Shown here: one piece after another, positions 1 through 8,833 of the stretch
How the letters are laid out: each line of letters opens with the position of its first letter
How positions within the stretch are numbered: the first letter of the stretch is position 1
Assembly: GCA_001942185.1 (NCBI GenBank)
Contig: MKJV01000112.1
Span: 141,179-205,178, forward strand
From: Pseudonocardia sp. CNS-004
Lineage (GTDB): Bacteria > Actinomycetota > Actinomycetes > Mycobacteriales > Pseudonocardiaceae
Direction of reading: 5' to 3'
DNA: 64,000 bases
The notes under the pieces: generated by a model
Database searches by the model: none
The model's input: only the letters and a program-made list of their open reading frames with translations
What the model was told of the DNA's origin: nothing
Translations under genes and position numbers: made by a program

Positions 1-83
1 GCGGCGCGCAGGATGGTCTGGTCCTCATCGACCTCGATCTCGATGCCGACCGGCTCGAACCGGACGACGTGCTTCTCACCCAA
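1..83 (-). CDS. prmB: Propane monooxygenase reductase component, N-terminus only
   Basis: Only the first 27 codons lie in the window. They read VRFEPVGIEIEVDEDQTILR shortly after the start, the typical opening of the 2Fe-2S ferredoxin domain of the reductase that passes NADH electrons to a soluble di-iron monooxygenase. I place the start at a TTG (83-81) because a GGAG ribosome site (93-90) lies 6 bases upstream and no ATG or GTG is better placed. It follows prmA on the same strand after a gap of 94 bases; large hydroxylase followed by reductase is the gene order of the prmABCD/mimABCD type. The FAD and NADH domains lie outside the window. Confidence 0.8.
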   Translation of the reverse strand, partial: MGEKHVVRFEPVGIEIEVDEDQTILRA

Positions 84-177
84 CGGGGTCTCCAGGCAGT
101 TCCGGGACGGGACGAAGGCAGGCTCGGCGGGGAGAAGGCCGGCGGTGACCGGCCCTCTCCCCTCGCCTGACCCGCGC

Positions 178-1829
178 TCAGGCGTCAGTAGGGGCGGGGC
201 GCCCGGCCGGTCCCTGACGGACGTAGTCGGCCGCGAACGCCGCACGCTCGGCGTCGCTCATCTGGTTCAGCAACACGTTCGGGCTCTGCACGACCGGCAT
301 GCGGCGCATGTGGTCCAGCGTCCACATCTTCTTGGGGTCGAGGTTCAGGTGCGGCTGGGCGGTCATGGTGTTGCCGTCGTCGCGCACGGCACCCATGTCC
401 TTGGCGATGTCGGCCCAGTTCCAGCCGTGGTAGAGCGTCTCCCATTCCCGGTGTCCGACGAGCCGGCCCATGTTCGGGGTCTCGCGACCCTCGTACGTCG
501 GCCGGAACGCCACCTTGTCGGTCCAGTGGCACATCTCGTGGCAGTAGGTGCGCCACTGGCCGTCGACCTTGTCCATCACCATGTCCTCACGGACGAGGCA
601 GGGCACCATGCACGTCCAGCACCGGTGCGGGTACACGTAGTCGACGTTCTCCGCGACGATCGCGTTGTGCCCGTTCGGCGTGGCGAGGCGGTTGTAGTTC
701 TCCCACCACTTCCCGTACCTGTCGTACCAGCCCGGGTACTTGTACTCGAACCACTCGAAGTCCTCGTCGGTCATGCCGTCGATCCGCCAGTAGTTGGCGA
801 GCCATCCGGTGGCGAAGAACTGCGCCACCTCGTGGACGTAGCCCTTCTCCCAGATCTGCTTCCAGGACTCCTCGACGAGGTCGTGCGGGATCTCGAGGCC
901 GTACTTCTCCAACGGGACGAGGTAGGACCGGTAGTAGTCGTCGTAGATCCAGCGACGCCACATCTCCGCGTAGGACTCACGGTCCTTGCGGCGGTCCTTC
1001 GTGCCGTACTCGATGACGTGCCGATCGCGGCGTCCACCACGCGGTGGTTGTTCCACCACGCATAGCGCAGATCGCGGGCGAGCAGCTGGTGGTTCTCCTC
1101 GTCCGACAGCGCCATCAGCAACGTGGCGTAGCCGTTGGAGATGTGGCGCGACTCGTCGGACTGCACCGAGTGGAACACCGTCGGCAGCAGGTAGTCGCCG
1201 TTCGCCGCCGCCTCGGCCGGCATCGCGACGAACAGCGTGTTGGTGAACGCGGTCTCGGCGACGATCGTCAGGTAGATGCTCGCCGCGGTGATCGCGTCAC
1301 CGGTGATGAACCCCTCGGCGAACTGCCTGCCGATGGTGCCGCAGTAGTCGCCCTGGAACCCGCGGAGGCTCATGTTGAAGCCCGCGGGGTCGATGTAGTT
1401 GTTCATGTACAGGCGCTTGAGGTTCTGCTGGATCGTCGAGTGCCGAACCTCGTCGATCATCTGGATCGCCTGGCCGTTGTGCAGCTCCGGGTTGGGCACC
1501 GTGTGGAACAGCATCGGCATGGAACGCGCGGCCGAGATCTCCGGCAACGGGATGATCGACAGGAACAGCTTCTGCCACTCCAGCCAGCGCTCCTGCACCT
1601 GGCGGAACATGTTGCCGCGGATGGCGCCGTCCTGGGCGCCGTACACGCGGTGGTCCTTCTCCTCCTCCATCGGGAAGTAGGACCGCAGGACCTGCTTCAG
1701 CGGGTCCTTCTTCGCGGCCTTCCGAAACGTGTAGTCAGTGCCGTACTTCATGTACGGCTCGTGGTACAGAGGCTCCCAGGCAAGTTCCTGGATCTTCTGG
1801 TGAGCCTTCCCCAGACTCTGCCGACTCAC
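178..1829 (-). CDS. prmA: Propane/phenol monooxygenase hydroxylase large subunit (frameshifted)
   Basis: Di-iron hydroxylase alpha subunit of the PrmA/MimA type, which inserts oxygen into propane, phenol or acetone. About 550 residues once one frameshift is repaired. The carboxylate-bridged di-iron ligands are visible: Glu97, EVRH at 127-130, Glu192 and ESRH at 226-229. Translation starts at GTG 1829 with GAGGAG five bases upstream. Around 1020-1030 the frame breaks between VVDAAIGT and IEYGTKDRRKDRES; restoring one base of a doubled letter (ACGGTC read as ACGTC) gives a continuous protein. prmB follows; a MimR-like activator is divergent. Substrate range cannot be read from sequence. The frameshift is most likely a sequencing error, since both halves are fully conserved. 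Confidence 0.92.
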
Positions 1830-1929
1830 GACATCTCCTCACGGGTGGTGGGTAGGCGGCGAGCCGCCGACGGCGCGGGTTGTCGTCTGCTCGTGTTCCC
1901 GATCACACCCCGTGTCGCTTGTGCACGCG

Positions 1930-1944
1930 GTCTCAATATGAGAC
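1930..1944. promoter_or_regulatory. Inverted repeat in prmA/mimR divergent promoter
   Basis: GTCTCA-ATA-TGAGAC is a perfect 6-bp inverted repeat with a 3-base spacer, in the roughly 190-bp gap between prmA and the divergent activator gene. It lies about 100 bases upstream of the prmA start and 70 bases upstream of the regulator start. It is the best visible candidate for a site of the Fis-type helix-turn-helix of the activator. That assignment is inference. Confidence 0.45.
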
Positions 1945-2016
1945 GTGTGTCACGCCCCCCGGCCCCTTACGCTGGGCGAACGCTGCCGGACCGACACCGC
2001 TGTCGAGGAGGCCCGA

Positions 2017-3849
2017 TTGGCTGCGCGACCCGAAGGTGGACAGCGGGCTCCAGCCGGGCCCGCCACCGACGAGCTCGCGCGCGCCCGCGAGTCGTTCCTC
2101 ATGGAGGAGCCCGTGCGGTCCGGCGTGGTCCGGAAGCCGATCCTCGCCTCGTGGTCCCGCTCCCTCGCGTGGCGCGTCCCCGCCGACCACATCGAGCTGC
2201 CCTACGCCGACGACGTCGACCCGGAGAGCCTGCTCGCCCGCGCCGCGCGGCCCGTGCTCTCCGAGTCTCCGACCAGTTCGCCGCGGAACCGGTGAGCGTG
2301 ATCCTCTGCGACGCCGACGGCGTCGTGCTGGACCGGCGCACCGCCGACACGGACCTCGAGTCGCACCTCGACCGGGTGCTGCTGCGGCCCGGCTTCAGCT
2401 ACGCCGAGCGGCACGTCGGCACCAACGGCATCGGCAGCGCCCTCGAAGGCGGCGGCCCGGCACAGGTGTTCGGGCACGAGCACTACGTCGAGCACCTGGA
2501 GGACCTCGCCTGCGCGGGCATCCCCATCCGGCACCCGGGCACCGGCAGGGTCCTCGGTGTCATCGACCTCACCTGCTGGCGCCGCAACTCCGGCACCATG
2601 ATGGCCGCCGCCGTCGCCTCGATCGGGCGCCGGATCGAGGAGGCCGTCCTGGTGCACACCGGGCGCGCGAGCACCTGCTGCTGCAGGACTACCTCGTGGC
2701 CTGCCGGCGGGCCCGGGGCGCCGTGTTCGCCATCGGCGCCGATCTGCTGATGATGAACGACCGGCGCGCGAGCTGTTCGACCAGCGTGACCAGGGCGCGC
2801 TGCTCGCCGAGGCGGTGGAGGCACTCGGCACCGGACGCGACCGCAGGCTGGTCGTCGACCTCCCCAGCGGGCTGACGGCGCGGGTGCACTGCAAGCCCAG
2901 CTTCAGCGAGAGGGGTGTGGGCGGTGGCGTGCTGCAGGTGCAGCTCGTCGCGCAGATGAACCCGGCGGCCGGCGGCGTCGTCACGTCGGCGTACGCCGGG
3001 TCCCTGCCCACCGCGGTCGGGTCCAGCACGTCGTGGAAGAAGGCCGGGCAGGCCGTCGACCGGCACTTCCAGGCCAAGGAATGGCTGATTCTCGAGGGCG
3101 AGCCGGGCGTCGGCAAGATCACCCTCGCTCGGGCGGCCCACCAGAACCGGACCCCCGCCGGGCACCTGCGCGTGCTCGACACCGACGCGTACGGGCCGCA
3201 GTGGGTGGGCGAGGTGGCCGGGGAGCTGGAGCACGCGGGCACCCTCGTCATCGCCCACCTCGACCGGCTGCCCGCCGCAGGCGTCACCGCGCTCGCCGAG
3301 GCCCTCGAGCCCTACCGCGAGTCCACCGGGATCGAGCGGCCGTGGGTGGTCGCGACGGTCACCCGCCGCACCGGCAGGCGCGGCGCGGATCTCGCGGGCC
3401 TGCTGACCCGCTTCCCCCGCACCGTCGAGGTGCCGCCGCTGCGCCACCACATCGAGGACCTCGCCGAGCTGGTGCCCCACCTGCTCACCCGCCTGGCCCG
3501 CGGCGCGCTCACCTGCTCACCCGAGGCCATGCACGTGCTCATGCGCAACCGGTGGACCGGCAACGTCGAACAGCTCCAGCAGGCGCTGCGCAAGGTCGTC
3601 GCCAAGCGGCGCGCCGGCACGGTGGAGGCCCGCGACCTGCCACCGGAGTGCCGGATCACCACCCGCCGCGTGCTCACCCCGCTCGAGGCGATCGAGTGCG
3701 ACGCCATCATCGAGGCGCTGCTCGACACCCGCGGCAACAAGGTCGAGGCGGCCCGCCTGCTCGGCTCGTCCCGCGCCACGATCTACCGCAAGATCCGCGA
3801 GTACGGGATCTCGATGCCGGGCCCCCTGGAAGCGGCGCACCGCAGCTGA
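2017..3849 (+). CDS. mimR: MimR/AcoR-like activator, GAF-AAA-Fis (frameshifted)
   Basis: Activator with an N-terminal GAF-like sensor (VSVILCDADG, ERHVGTNGIGSAL, GVIDLTCWRRN), a reduced AAA+ domain with Walker A GEPGVGK near 3100, and a C-terminal Fis helix-turn-helix (AARLLGSSRATIYRKIREYG). About 611 residues after repair of three single-base losses near 2265, 2670 and 2770. The TTG start at 2017 has GAGGAG six bases upstream. The GAFTGA loop that contacts sigma-54 is not visible, as expected for actinobacteria, which generally lack RpoN. Position and family match MimR, the activator of mimABCD in mycobacteria. Its effector (phenol, ketone or alkane) is unknown. Confidence 0.85.
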
Positions 3850-3873
3850 CGGGTGGACGCGCGGCCCGTGGGG

Positions 3874-5337
3874 TCAGACGTCCGTGCGCACCTCGGTGCC
3901 GTCCTGGGCCCAGCGGGTGTGGAAGACGCCCTCGGTGTCGGTGCGGCGGTAGGTGTGGGCGCCGAAGAAGTCGCGAAGGCCCTGGATCAGGTTGGCCGGC
4001 CCGCGCTCGCGGCGGTAGCCGTCGTAGTAGGACAGCGAGCTCGCGAACGCCGGGATCGCCACACCCTGCTCGGTGGCCGTGACCACCACGCGGCGCCACG
4101 CGTCCTGCGCGTTCGCCACGGCCTCGGTGAAGTACGGCACCATCAGCAGGTTCTCGATGTCTCCGTGCTCGGCGTACGCGTCGCGGATGCGGTTGAGGAA
4201 CTGCGCGCGGATGATGCAACCGCCCCGCCAGATCGTGGCCATCGCCCCGAGGTCGAGGTTCCAGTCGTTCGTCTTCGACGCGGCGCGCATCTGCGCGAAG
4301 CCCTGCGCGTACGCCACCACCTTGCTGGCGTAGAGGGCCTGGCGGATGTCCTCGACGAGGTCGGCGCGGTCCTCACCCTTCCCCGGCACGGGTCCGGCGA
4401 GGGTGCCCGCGGCCGCCTTCCGCTCGCTCTTCAGCGCCGAGAGGGTGCGCGCGAACACCGCCTCCGTGATGCCGGTGAGGGGGACGCCCAGGTCGAGCGC
4501 GTCGATCGCCGTCCAGCGCCCGGTGCCCTTCTGCTCCGCCTCGTCGAGGATGACGTCGACGAGCGGACGGCCGGTGCCGGCGTCGGTCTTCTGCAGCACC
4601 TCGGCCGTGATCTCGATGAGGAACGACGCCAGGTCGCCGGAGTTCCACTCCTCGAAGATCTTGCCGATGGCCGGGGCATCCAGCCCTGCCACGTGCGTGA
4701 GCAGGTCGTACGCCTCCGCGATGAGCTGGATGTCGGCGTACTCGATGCCGTTGTGCACCATCTTGACGTAGTGCCCCGCGCCGTCGGGCCCGACGTGCAC
4801 GCAGCACGGCGTGCCGTCCACCTGGGCCGCGATGCCGCGCAGGACGTCCTCGACCTCGGCGTACGCGGCCGGGTCGCCGCCGGGCATGATGCTCGGTCCG
4901 AGCAGCGCGCCCTCCTCGCCGCCGGACACGCCCACGCCCATGAAGCGCAGCCCGCGGGCGGCGCACTCCTCGGTGCGGCGCAACGTGTCGGGGAAGTGCG
5001 AGTTGCCGGCGTCGATGATGATGTCGCCCTCGTCGAGCAGCGGCGCCAGCTCCTCGATCACGCCGTCGACCGGCGCGCCGGCCTTCACCATCACGATGAT
5101 CCGCCGCGGCCGCTCCAGCGCGGCGACGAACTCCTCGAGCGTCTCCGCGGCCGTGAACGTGCCCTCCGAGCCGTACGCCTCGATGAACTCCCGGGTGCGC
5201 GCCGCCGTGCGGTTGTGGACGGCCACCGGGGTGCCCCGGCGCGCGATGTTGCGGGCCAGGTTCGCCCCCATCACAGCCAGCCCGGTGACACCGATGCGGC
5301 TCTGGGTGGCCGCCCCGTTCGCGTCTGTCGCGCTCAT
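3874..5337 (-). CDS. gnd: 6-phosphogluconate dehydrogenase, decarboxylating
   Basis: Oxidises 6-phosphogluconate to ribulose 5-phosphate and CO2 with NADP+ in the oxidative pentose phosphate pathway. 487 residues, the usual length. The N-terminal dinucleotide fold shows GLAVMGANLARN; the family signature KMVHNGIEYADIQLIAEAY carries the catalytic lysine; the helical C-terminal domain ends with YRRTDTEGVFHTRW. I chose ATG 5337 because the protein family begins just before GVTGLAVMG; longer in-frame extension upstream is non-conserved. It converges with the activator gene (25-bp gap). Intact, unlike many neighbours. Confidence 0.95.
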   Translation of the reverse strand: MSATDANGAATQSRIGVTGLAVMGANLARNIARRGTPVAVHNRTAARTREFIEAYGSEGTFTAAETLEEFVAALERPRRIIVMVKAGAPVDGVIEELAPLLDEGDIIIDAGNSHFPDTLRRTEECAARGLRFMGVGVSGGEEGALLGPSIMPGGDPAAYAEVEDVLRGIAAQVDGTPCCVHVGPDGAGHYVKMVHNGIEYADIQLIAEAYDLLTHVAGLDAPAIGKIFEEWNSGDLASFLIEITAEVLQKTDAGTGRPLVDVILDEAEQKGTGRWTAIDALDLGVPLTGITEAVFARTLSALKSERKAAAGTLAGPVPGKGEDRADLVEDIRQALYASKVVAYAQGFAQMRAASKTNDWNLDLGAMATIWRGGCIIRAQFLNRIRDAYAEHGDIENLLMVPYFTEAVANAQDAWRRVVVTATEQGVAIPAFASSLSYYDGYRRERGPANLIQGLRDFFGAHTYRRTDTEGVFHTRWAQDGTEVRTDV

Positions 5338-5636
5338 CGCTCGCCCTCGCTGCGCTCGGGCGACGCTTCGCGCGGGCACTGTGACATGGATTCGCTCGCA
5401 AGCTCGCTCATCGCTTCCCCTCGGGCTCGGTTGCCTGCGTACGAACGCTACCTCCCGCCCGGCAGCCACCCGCGCCGTCGGTCCTCTCGGAACAACCGCT
5501 GATCACCACGTGTCCGGCAGCCAAACGTGAGATGGACTACAACGCGTCGACAGCCTCGGCCGCTCTCCCGGAAGGTGAAAGCTCGCCGGCGGGCACCCCG
5601 CTCCCCTCGCCCGTCCGACACGAGGAGATTCCCCGG

Positions 5637-5753
5637 ATGCTCGTTGAGCTGCTCGCACTCGTCCCCGCCGTCCTCGCCGGAATCGGCGGCGCCCTCCTGG
5701 GCGACAAGCTCGGACTCTGGATCAAGAAGACCCGCACCAGCGGCAACGGCTGA
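5637..5753 (+). CDS. Small hydrophobic peptide, unknown
   Basis: A 38-residue ORF starting at ATG 5637 with GAGGAG at 5622-5627. It has a hydrophobic helix (LVELLALVPAVLAGIGGALL) and a basic tail (DKLGLWIKKTRTSGNG). A longer reading from ATG 5532 gives 73 residues with a low-complexity, Ser/Ala/Pro-rich front; the ribosome site favours the short form. No family recognised. A membrane or membrane-active peptide is the simplest reading. It lies between divergent-side gnd and convergent holA. Confidence 0.5.
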   Translation: MLVELLALVPAVLAGIGGALLGDKLGLWIKKTRTSGNG

Positions 5754-5757
5754 GCGG

Positions 5758-6735
5758 CTACCGCCTGCCCCGCGCGTCCAGCATGCGCAGGACCGCCCGC
5801 TCGAGGGCGTAGTCCGGGTCGGCCGCCGCACCCTTCACGTCGGCGTTGACCTCCGCGGCCGCGGCGAACGCCTCGGCCAGTGCGCCAGGGCCCCACTGCC
5901 GCACCGCCTGCTGGGCCTTGCGGATCTTCCAGGGCGGCATGCCCAAGGTGCCGGCGAGCCGGTTGGGGTCGCCGCGGCCCGCCGACCCGACCTTCGCGAG
6001 CGTCCGCACCGCGTCGGCCAACGCGTCGGCGACCAGCACCGACGGCACGCCGAGCAGCTGCGCCCAGCGCAGCGCCTCCAGCGCGCCCGCCCGGTCGCCC
6101 GCCACGACCTTGTCGGCCACCGCGAACCCCGACACCTCGGCCCGGCCCCGGTGGTAGCGGCGCACCGCGCGTTCGTCGACCGAGCCGCCGCTGTCGGCCA
6201 CCAGCTGGCTCGTGGCCGATGCGAGCTCGCGCAGGTCCGACCCCACCGACTCGAGCAGCGCACCGATCGCGTCGCCGGTGATCTTCCCGCCGACCCGGCG
6301 CGCCTCGGCCCGTACGAAGTCGGACCGCTCGTCCATCCTCGTGATCTTGTTGCAGGTGGTGACGACGGCTCCGGACTTGCGGAGCGCGTCGACCAGGCCC
6401 TTGTTGCGCGCCCCGCCCGAGTGCACGACCACGAGGACGATGCCCTCGGCCGGGTCGGCCGACTGCTCGACGATCGCCGCGGCCAGGTCCTTGCCGACCT
6501 CCTGCGCGGCGAGCAGGACGAGCACCCGCGCCTCGGCGAACAGCGACGGGCTCAGGCTGTCGGCCAGGTCGACCGGGGTGAGCTCGGACGCGCGCACCCG
6601 CCGCAGCTCGGCGCCCGGTTCCGCGACGCGCACCTCGGCGACCACCTGCTCGATCGCCCGCTCGACGAGCAGCTCCTCCTCGCCGACGACGAGGCGGAGC
6701 GGGGCGATCGCGGGCACGCATCCATGGTTGCGCAC
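5758..6735 (-). CDS. holA: DNA polymerase III delta subunit
   Basis: Clamp-loader delta subunit that opens the beta sliding clamp. 325 residues. The N-terminal part has the LRLVVGEEELLVERAI opening, the middle has VVVHSGGARNKGLVDALRKSG, and the C-terminal collar region contains LGMPPWKIRKAQQAVRQW, all typical of actinobacterial HolA. The start is GTG 6735 or GTG 6717; neither has a well-spaced ribosome site. In many actinobacteria holA follows comEC directly; here the upstream neighbour is instead thrC, divergently oriented, and a ComEC tail lies about 50 kb away at 56.8 kb. Confidence 0.9.
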   Translation of the reverse strand: MRNHGCVPAIAPLRLVVGEEELLVERAIEQVVAEVRVAEPGAELRRVRASELTPVDLADSLSPSLFAEARVLVLLAAQEVGKDLAAAIVEQSADPAEGIVLVVVHSGGARNKGLVDALRKSGAVVTTCNKITRMDERSDFVRAEARRVGGKITGDAIGALLESVGSDLRELASATSQLVADSGGSVDERAVRRYHRGRAEVSGFAVADKVVAGDRAGALEALRWAQLLGVPSVLVADALADAVRTLAKVGSAGRGDPNRLAGTLGMPPWKIRKAQQAVRQWGPGALAEAFAAAAEVNADVKGAAADPDYALERAVLRMLDARGRR

Positions 6736-6830
6736 CTCCCCGACACCGCGTGACCCGGCTCCCAGATCAGGGGAGGAGCTTGGGGGTGCCGGTGATCGTG
6801 TCGTAACGTGGTGGCCACAACCGCATATGG

Positions 6831-6942
6831 CTCATCCAGAGGGCAGAGGGAACGGCCCGACGAAGCCCCGGCAACCGGCGATGCGCGCTCTTGCGCTCGA
6901 TCACGGTGCCAATTCCGACCCGCACGGTGCGGGAAAGATGAG
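6831..6942 (+). ncRNA. SAM-I (S-box) riboswitch
   Basis: The leader of thrC carries the S-box core: P1 CTCATC (6831-6836) pairs with GATGAG (6937-6942), followed by GAGGGCAGAGGGAACGGCCC, GACGAAGCC, CGGCAACC and GGTGCCAATTCC. These match the conserved SAM-I aptamer. The 3' strand of P1 overlaps the thrC ribosome site AGGAG (6941-6945), nine bases before the ATG, so SAM binding should hide the Shine-Dalgarno sequence. No terminator hairpin with a T-run follows, which supports translational control. Known family; the coupling to thrC is read from position. Confidence 0.93.
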
Positions 6943-6950
6943 GAGACTTC

Positions 6951-8219
6951 ATGTCCCTGACTGCTGACAGCGCCACCACCACCGCCTTCGACCTGGGGCC
7001 CGCTCGCGCGCTGTCCTGTCGGGAGTGCGGGCACCAGATCCCCCTCGCCGCCGAGTTCGCCTGCCCCGAGTGCTTCGGCCCGCTCGAGGTGGCCTACGAC
7101 TTCGGCACCGTCACCCGCGAGTCGATCGAGGCGGGCCCGAAGTCGATCTGGCGCTACCGCCACCTGCTCCCCGTGCCCTCGAACGTGCAGGCCCACCCCA
7201 ACACCGAGCCCGGCCTCACGCGGCTGATCAAGGCCGATCGGCTCGCCGCCGCACTGGGCGTGCGCTCCCTGTGGGTCAAGGACGACACCGGCAACCCCAC
7301 CCACTCCTTCAAGGACCGCGTGGTCGCCGTGGCGCTCGCCGCCGCCCGCGAACTCGGCTTCTCCGTGCTCTGCTGCCCGTCCACCGGCAACCTCGCCAAC
7401 GCCGTGGCCGCCGCCGCGGCGCGGGCAGGGTGGGACTCGGTCGTGCTCATCCCCAGCTCCCTCGAGCAGGCCAAGGTGCTCACCACCGCCGTCTACGACG
7501 CACCCTGCTCGCCGTCGACGCAACTACGACGACGTCAACCGCCTCGCCACCGAGCTCGCCGCCGAGCACGAGGACTGGGCGTTCGTCAACGTCAACGTCC
7601 GGCCCTACTACGCGGAGGGCTCCAAGACCCTCGGCTACGAGGTCGCCGAGCAGCTCGGCTGGCGGCTGCCCAAGCAGATCGTGGTGCCCGTGGCGTCCGG
7701 CTCGCAGCTGACCAAGGTGGACAAGGGCTTCACCGAGCTCGGGAAGCTCGGCCTGGTGGAGCCCACCCCGTACCGGGTGTTCGGTGCCCAGGCCACCGGC
7801 TGCTCGCCGGTGGCGAAGGCGTTCGAGGACGGCCACGACGTCGTCCAGCCCGTGCGCCCCGACACGATCGCCCGCTCGCTCGCCATCGGCAACCCGGCCG
7901 ACGGCCCGTACGTCCTCGACACCGTCCGCCGCACCGGCGGGGCCGTCGCCCACGTCAGCGACGAGGAGGTCGTGGAGGGCATCCAGCTGCTCGCCCGCAC
8001 CGAGGGCGTGTTCGCCGAGACGGCGGGCGGGGTCACCGTCGCCACCGCGAAGAAGCTCATCGAGGCCGGGAAGATCGACCCGGACGCGAGACCGTCCTGC
8101 TGATCACCGGCGACGGGCTCAAGACCCTCGACGCCGTGTCCGGCCGCATCGGCCCGTCGGCCACGGTGCCCTCCACCAGCAAGGCGGTGCGCGACGCGCT
8201 GGCGGCCCGCGGGCTCTGA
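6951..8219 (+). CDS. thrC: Threonine synthase with N-terminal zinc ribbon (frameshifted)
   Basis: PLP enzyme converting O-phosphohomoserine to threonine. About 423 residues after repair. An N-terminal zinc ribbon (CRECG at about 24-28, CPEC further on) precedes the fold type II core; the PLP lysine lies in NPTHSFKDR and the phosphate-binding loop in CPSTGNLANA. Three single-G losses (near 7500, 7532 and 8092, each GACGGC read as GACGC) split the frame but all segments are conserved: NYDDVNRLATELA, VVPVASGSQLTK, TGDGLKTLDAV. Translation is probably controlled by the SAM-I riboswitch that overlaps its ribosome site. Cysteate synthase is a related zinc-ribbon family, but threonine synthase fits better. 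Confidence 0.9.
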   Translation: MSLTADSATTTAFDLGPARALSCRECGHQIPLAAEFACPECFGPLEVAYDFGTVTRESIEAGPKSIWRYRHLLPVPSNVQAHPNTEPGLTRLIKADRLAAALGVRSLWVKDDTGNPTHSFKDRVVAVALAAARELGFSVLCCPSTGNLANAVAAAAARAGWDSVVLIPSSLEQAKVLTTAVYDAPCSPSTQLRRRQPPRHRARRRARGLGVRQRQRPALLRGGLQDPRLRGRRAARLAAAQADRGARGVRLAADQGGQGLHRAREARPGGAHPVPGVRCPGHRLLAGGEGVRGRPRRRPARAPRHDRPLARHRQPGRRPVRPRHRPPHRRGRRPRQRRGGRGGHPAARPHRGRVRRDGGRGHRRHREEAHRGREDRPGRETVLLITGDGLKTLDAVSGRIGPSATVPSTSKAVRDALAARGL

Positions 8220-8222
8220 CGC

Positions 8223-8761
8223 TCACCCTCCACGTTTGCGGGCCCGATACGCCGCGGCCTTCACCCGGTTCCCGCAGGCGTCCATGCCGCACCACGTGCG
8301 GCGGGCGCCGCGGGACCGGTCCACGTAGAGCCGCGTGCAGCTGTCGCGCCCGCACTCCTTGAGCACCACGCCGCGGTCCGCGAGCACCGTGATCGCCGAC
8401 GCGGCGACGTCGGCCAGCACGGCGGCGGTGTCCCCGTGGACGCGCGTCCCGGCGTCGGTGAGCACGACCCGCCTGCCGGGTGCCGCGGCGAGCCCGTTCA
8501 CGACATCCAGGGCGGTGCGGTCGAACCCGCGGCCGTCGAGCCGGTCGCGGGCCAGCCGGTAGATCGCCTCCCGCAGCTCGAGGGCACTGGCGAACGCGGC
8601 AGCACCCACCTCGTCCGGGCCGCCGGGCAGCAGCCCGGCCTCGTCGATCCAGCGGCGCAGGTCGCAGCGTCGGCGAGCTGGTCGTGCGGCGTCGTCCGGC
8701 GCCACTGCAGCGTGCCGGCGAGATCGAGCGCGGCGTTGCCGCTGACGAACGCGAACGTCAC
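8223..8761 (-). CDS. ABATE/CGNR zinc-finger regulator (frameshifted)
   Basis: About 179 residues after repair of one lost base near 8675 (GACGGC read as GACGC). The N-terminal half is the ABATE domain (VSGNAALDLAGTLQWRR, LREAIYRLARDRLDG); the C-terminus is the CGNR zinc finger with Cys pairs in ECGRDSCTRLYVDRSR and WCGMDACGNRVKAAAYRAR. The family is predicted to be stress-linked transcription regulators. Start GTG 8761 is the first conserved position. It converges on thrC and is divergent from a HAD hydrolase; one copy of a 21-bp palindrome directly abuts its start codon, suggesting autoregulation. Confidence 0.8.
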
Positions 8762-8818
8762 GTCACCATCTTGACCGGTGACGGCCGGTCCGGCAAAGTC
8801 ACCTCCTGAACCGGTGAC
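8762..8818. promoter_or_regulatory. Two copies of a 21-bp palindrome (tandem operator)
   Basis: GTCACC-N9-GGTGAC occurs twice with identical geometry, at 8762-8782 and 8798-8818, centres 36 bp apart. One copy touches the start codon of the CGNR gene; the other ends 15 bases before the HAD gene ATG, over its ribosome-site region. Two perfect copies in one 57-bp stretch are unlikely by chance. The CGNR protein is the obvious candidate binder (inference). Confidence 0.6.
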
Positions 8819-8833
8819 GAACTCGGGAGAGCC

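Noticed and set aside
5338..5420. GC-rich near-repeats (CGCTCATCGCT) upstream of gnd as a mobile repeat
   Set aside because: Imperfect, short, and typical of GC-rich intergenic sequence; no arms long enough to support a defined element.
3853..5502. Long plus-strand open frame opposite gnd
   Set aside because: Shadow of a high-GC gene; composition is Val/Arg/Asp/His-rich antisense-like and gnd on the other strand is fully conserved.
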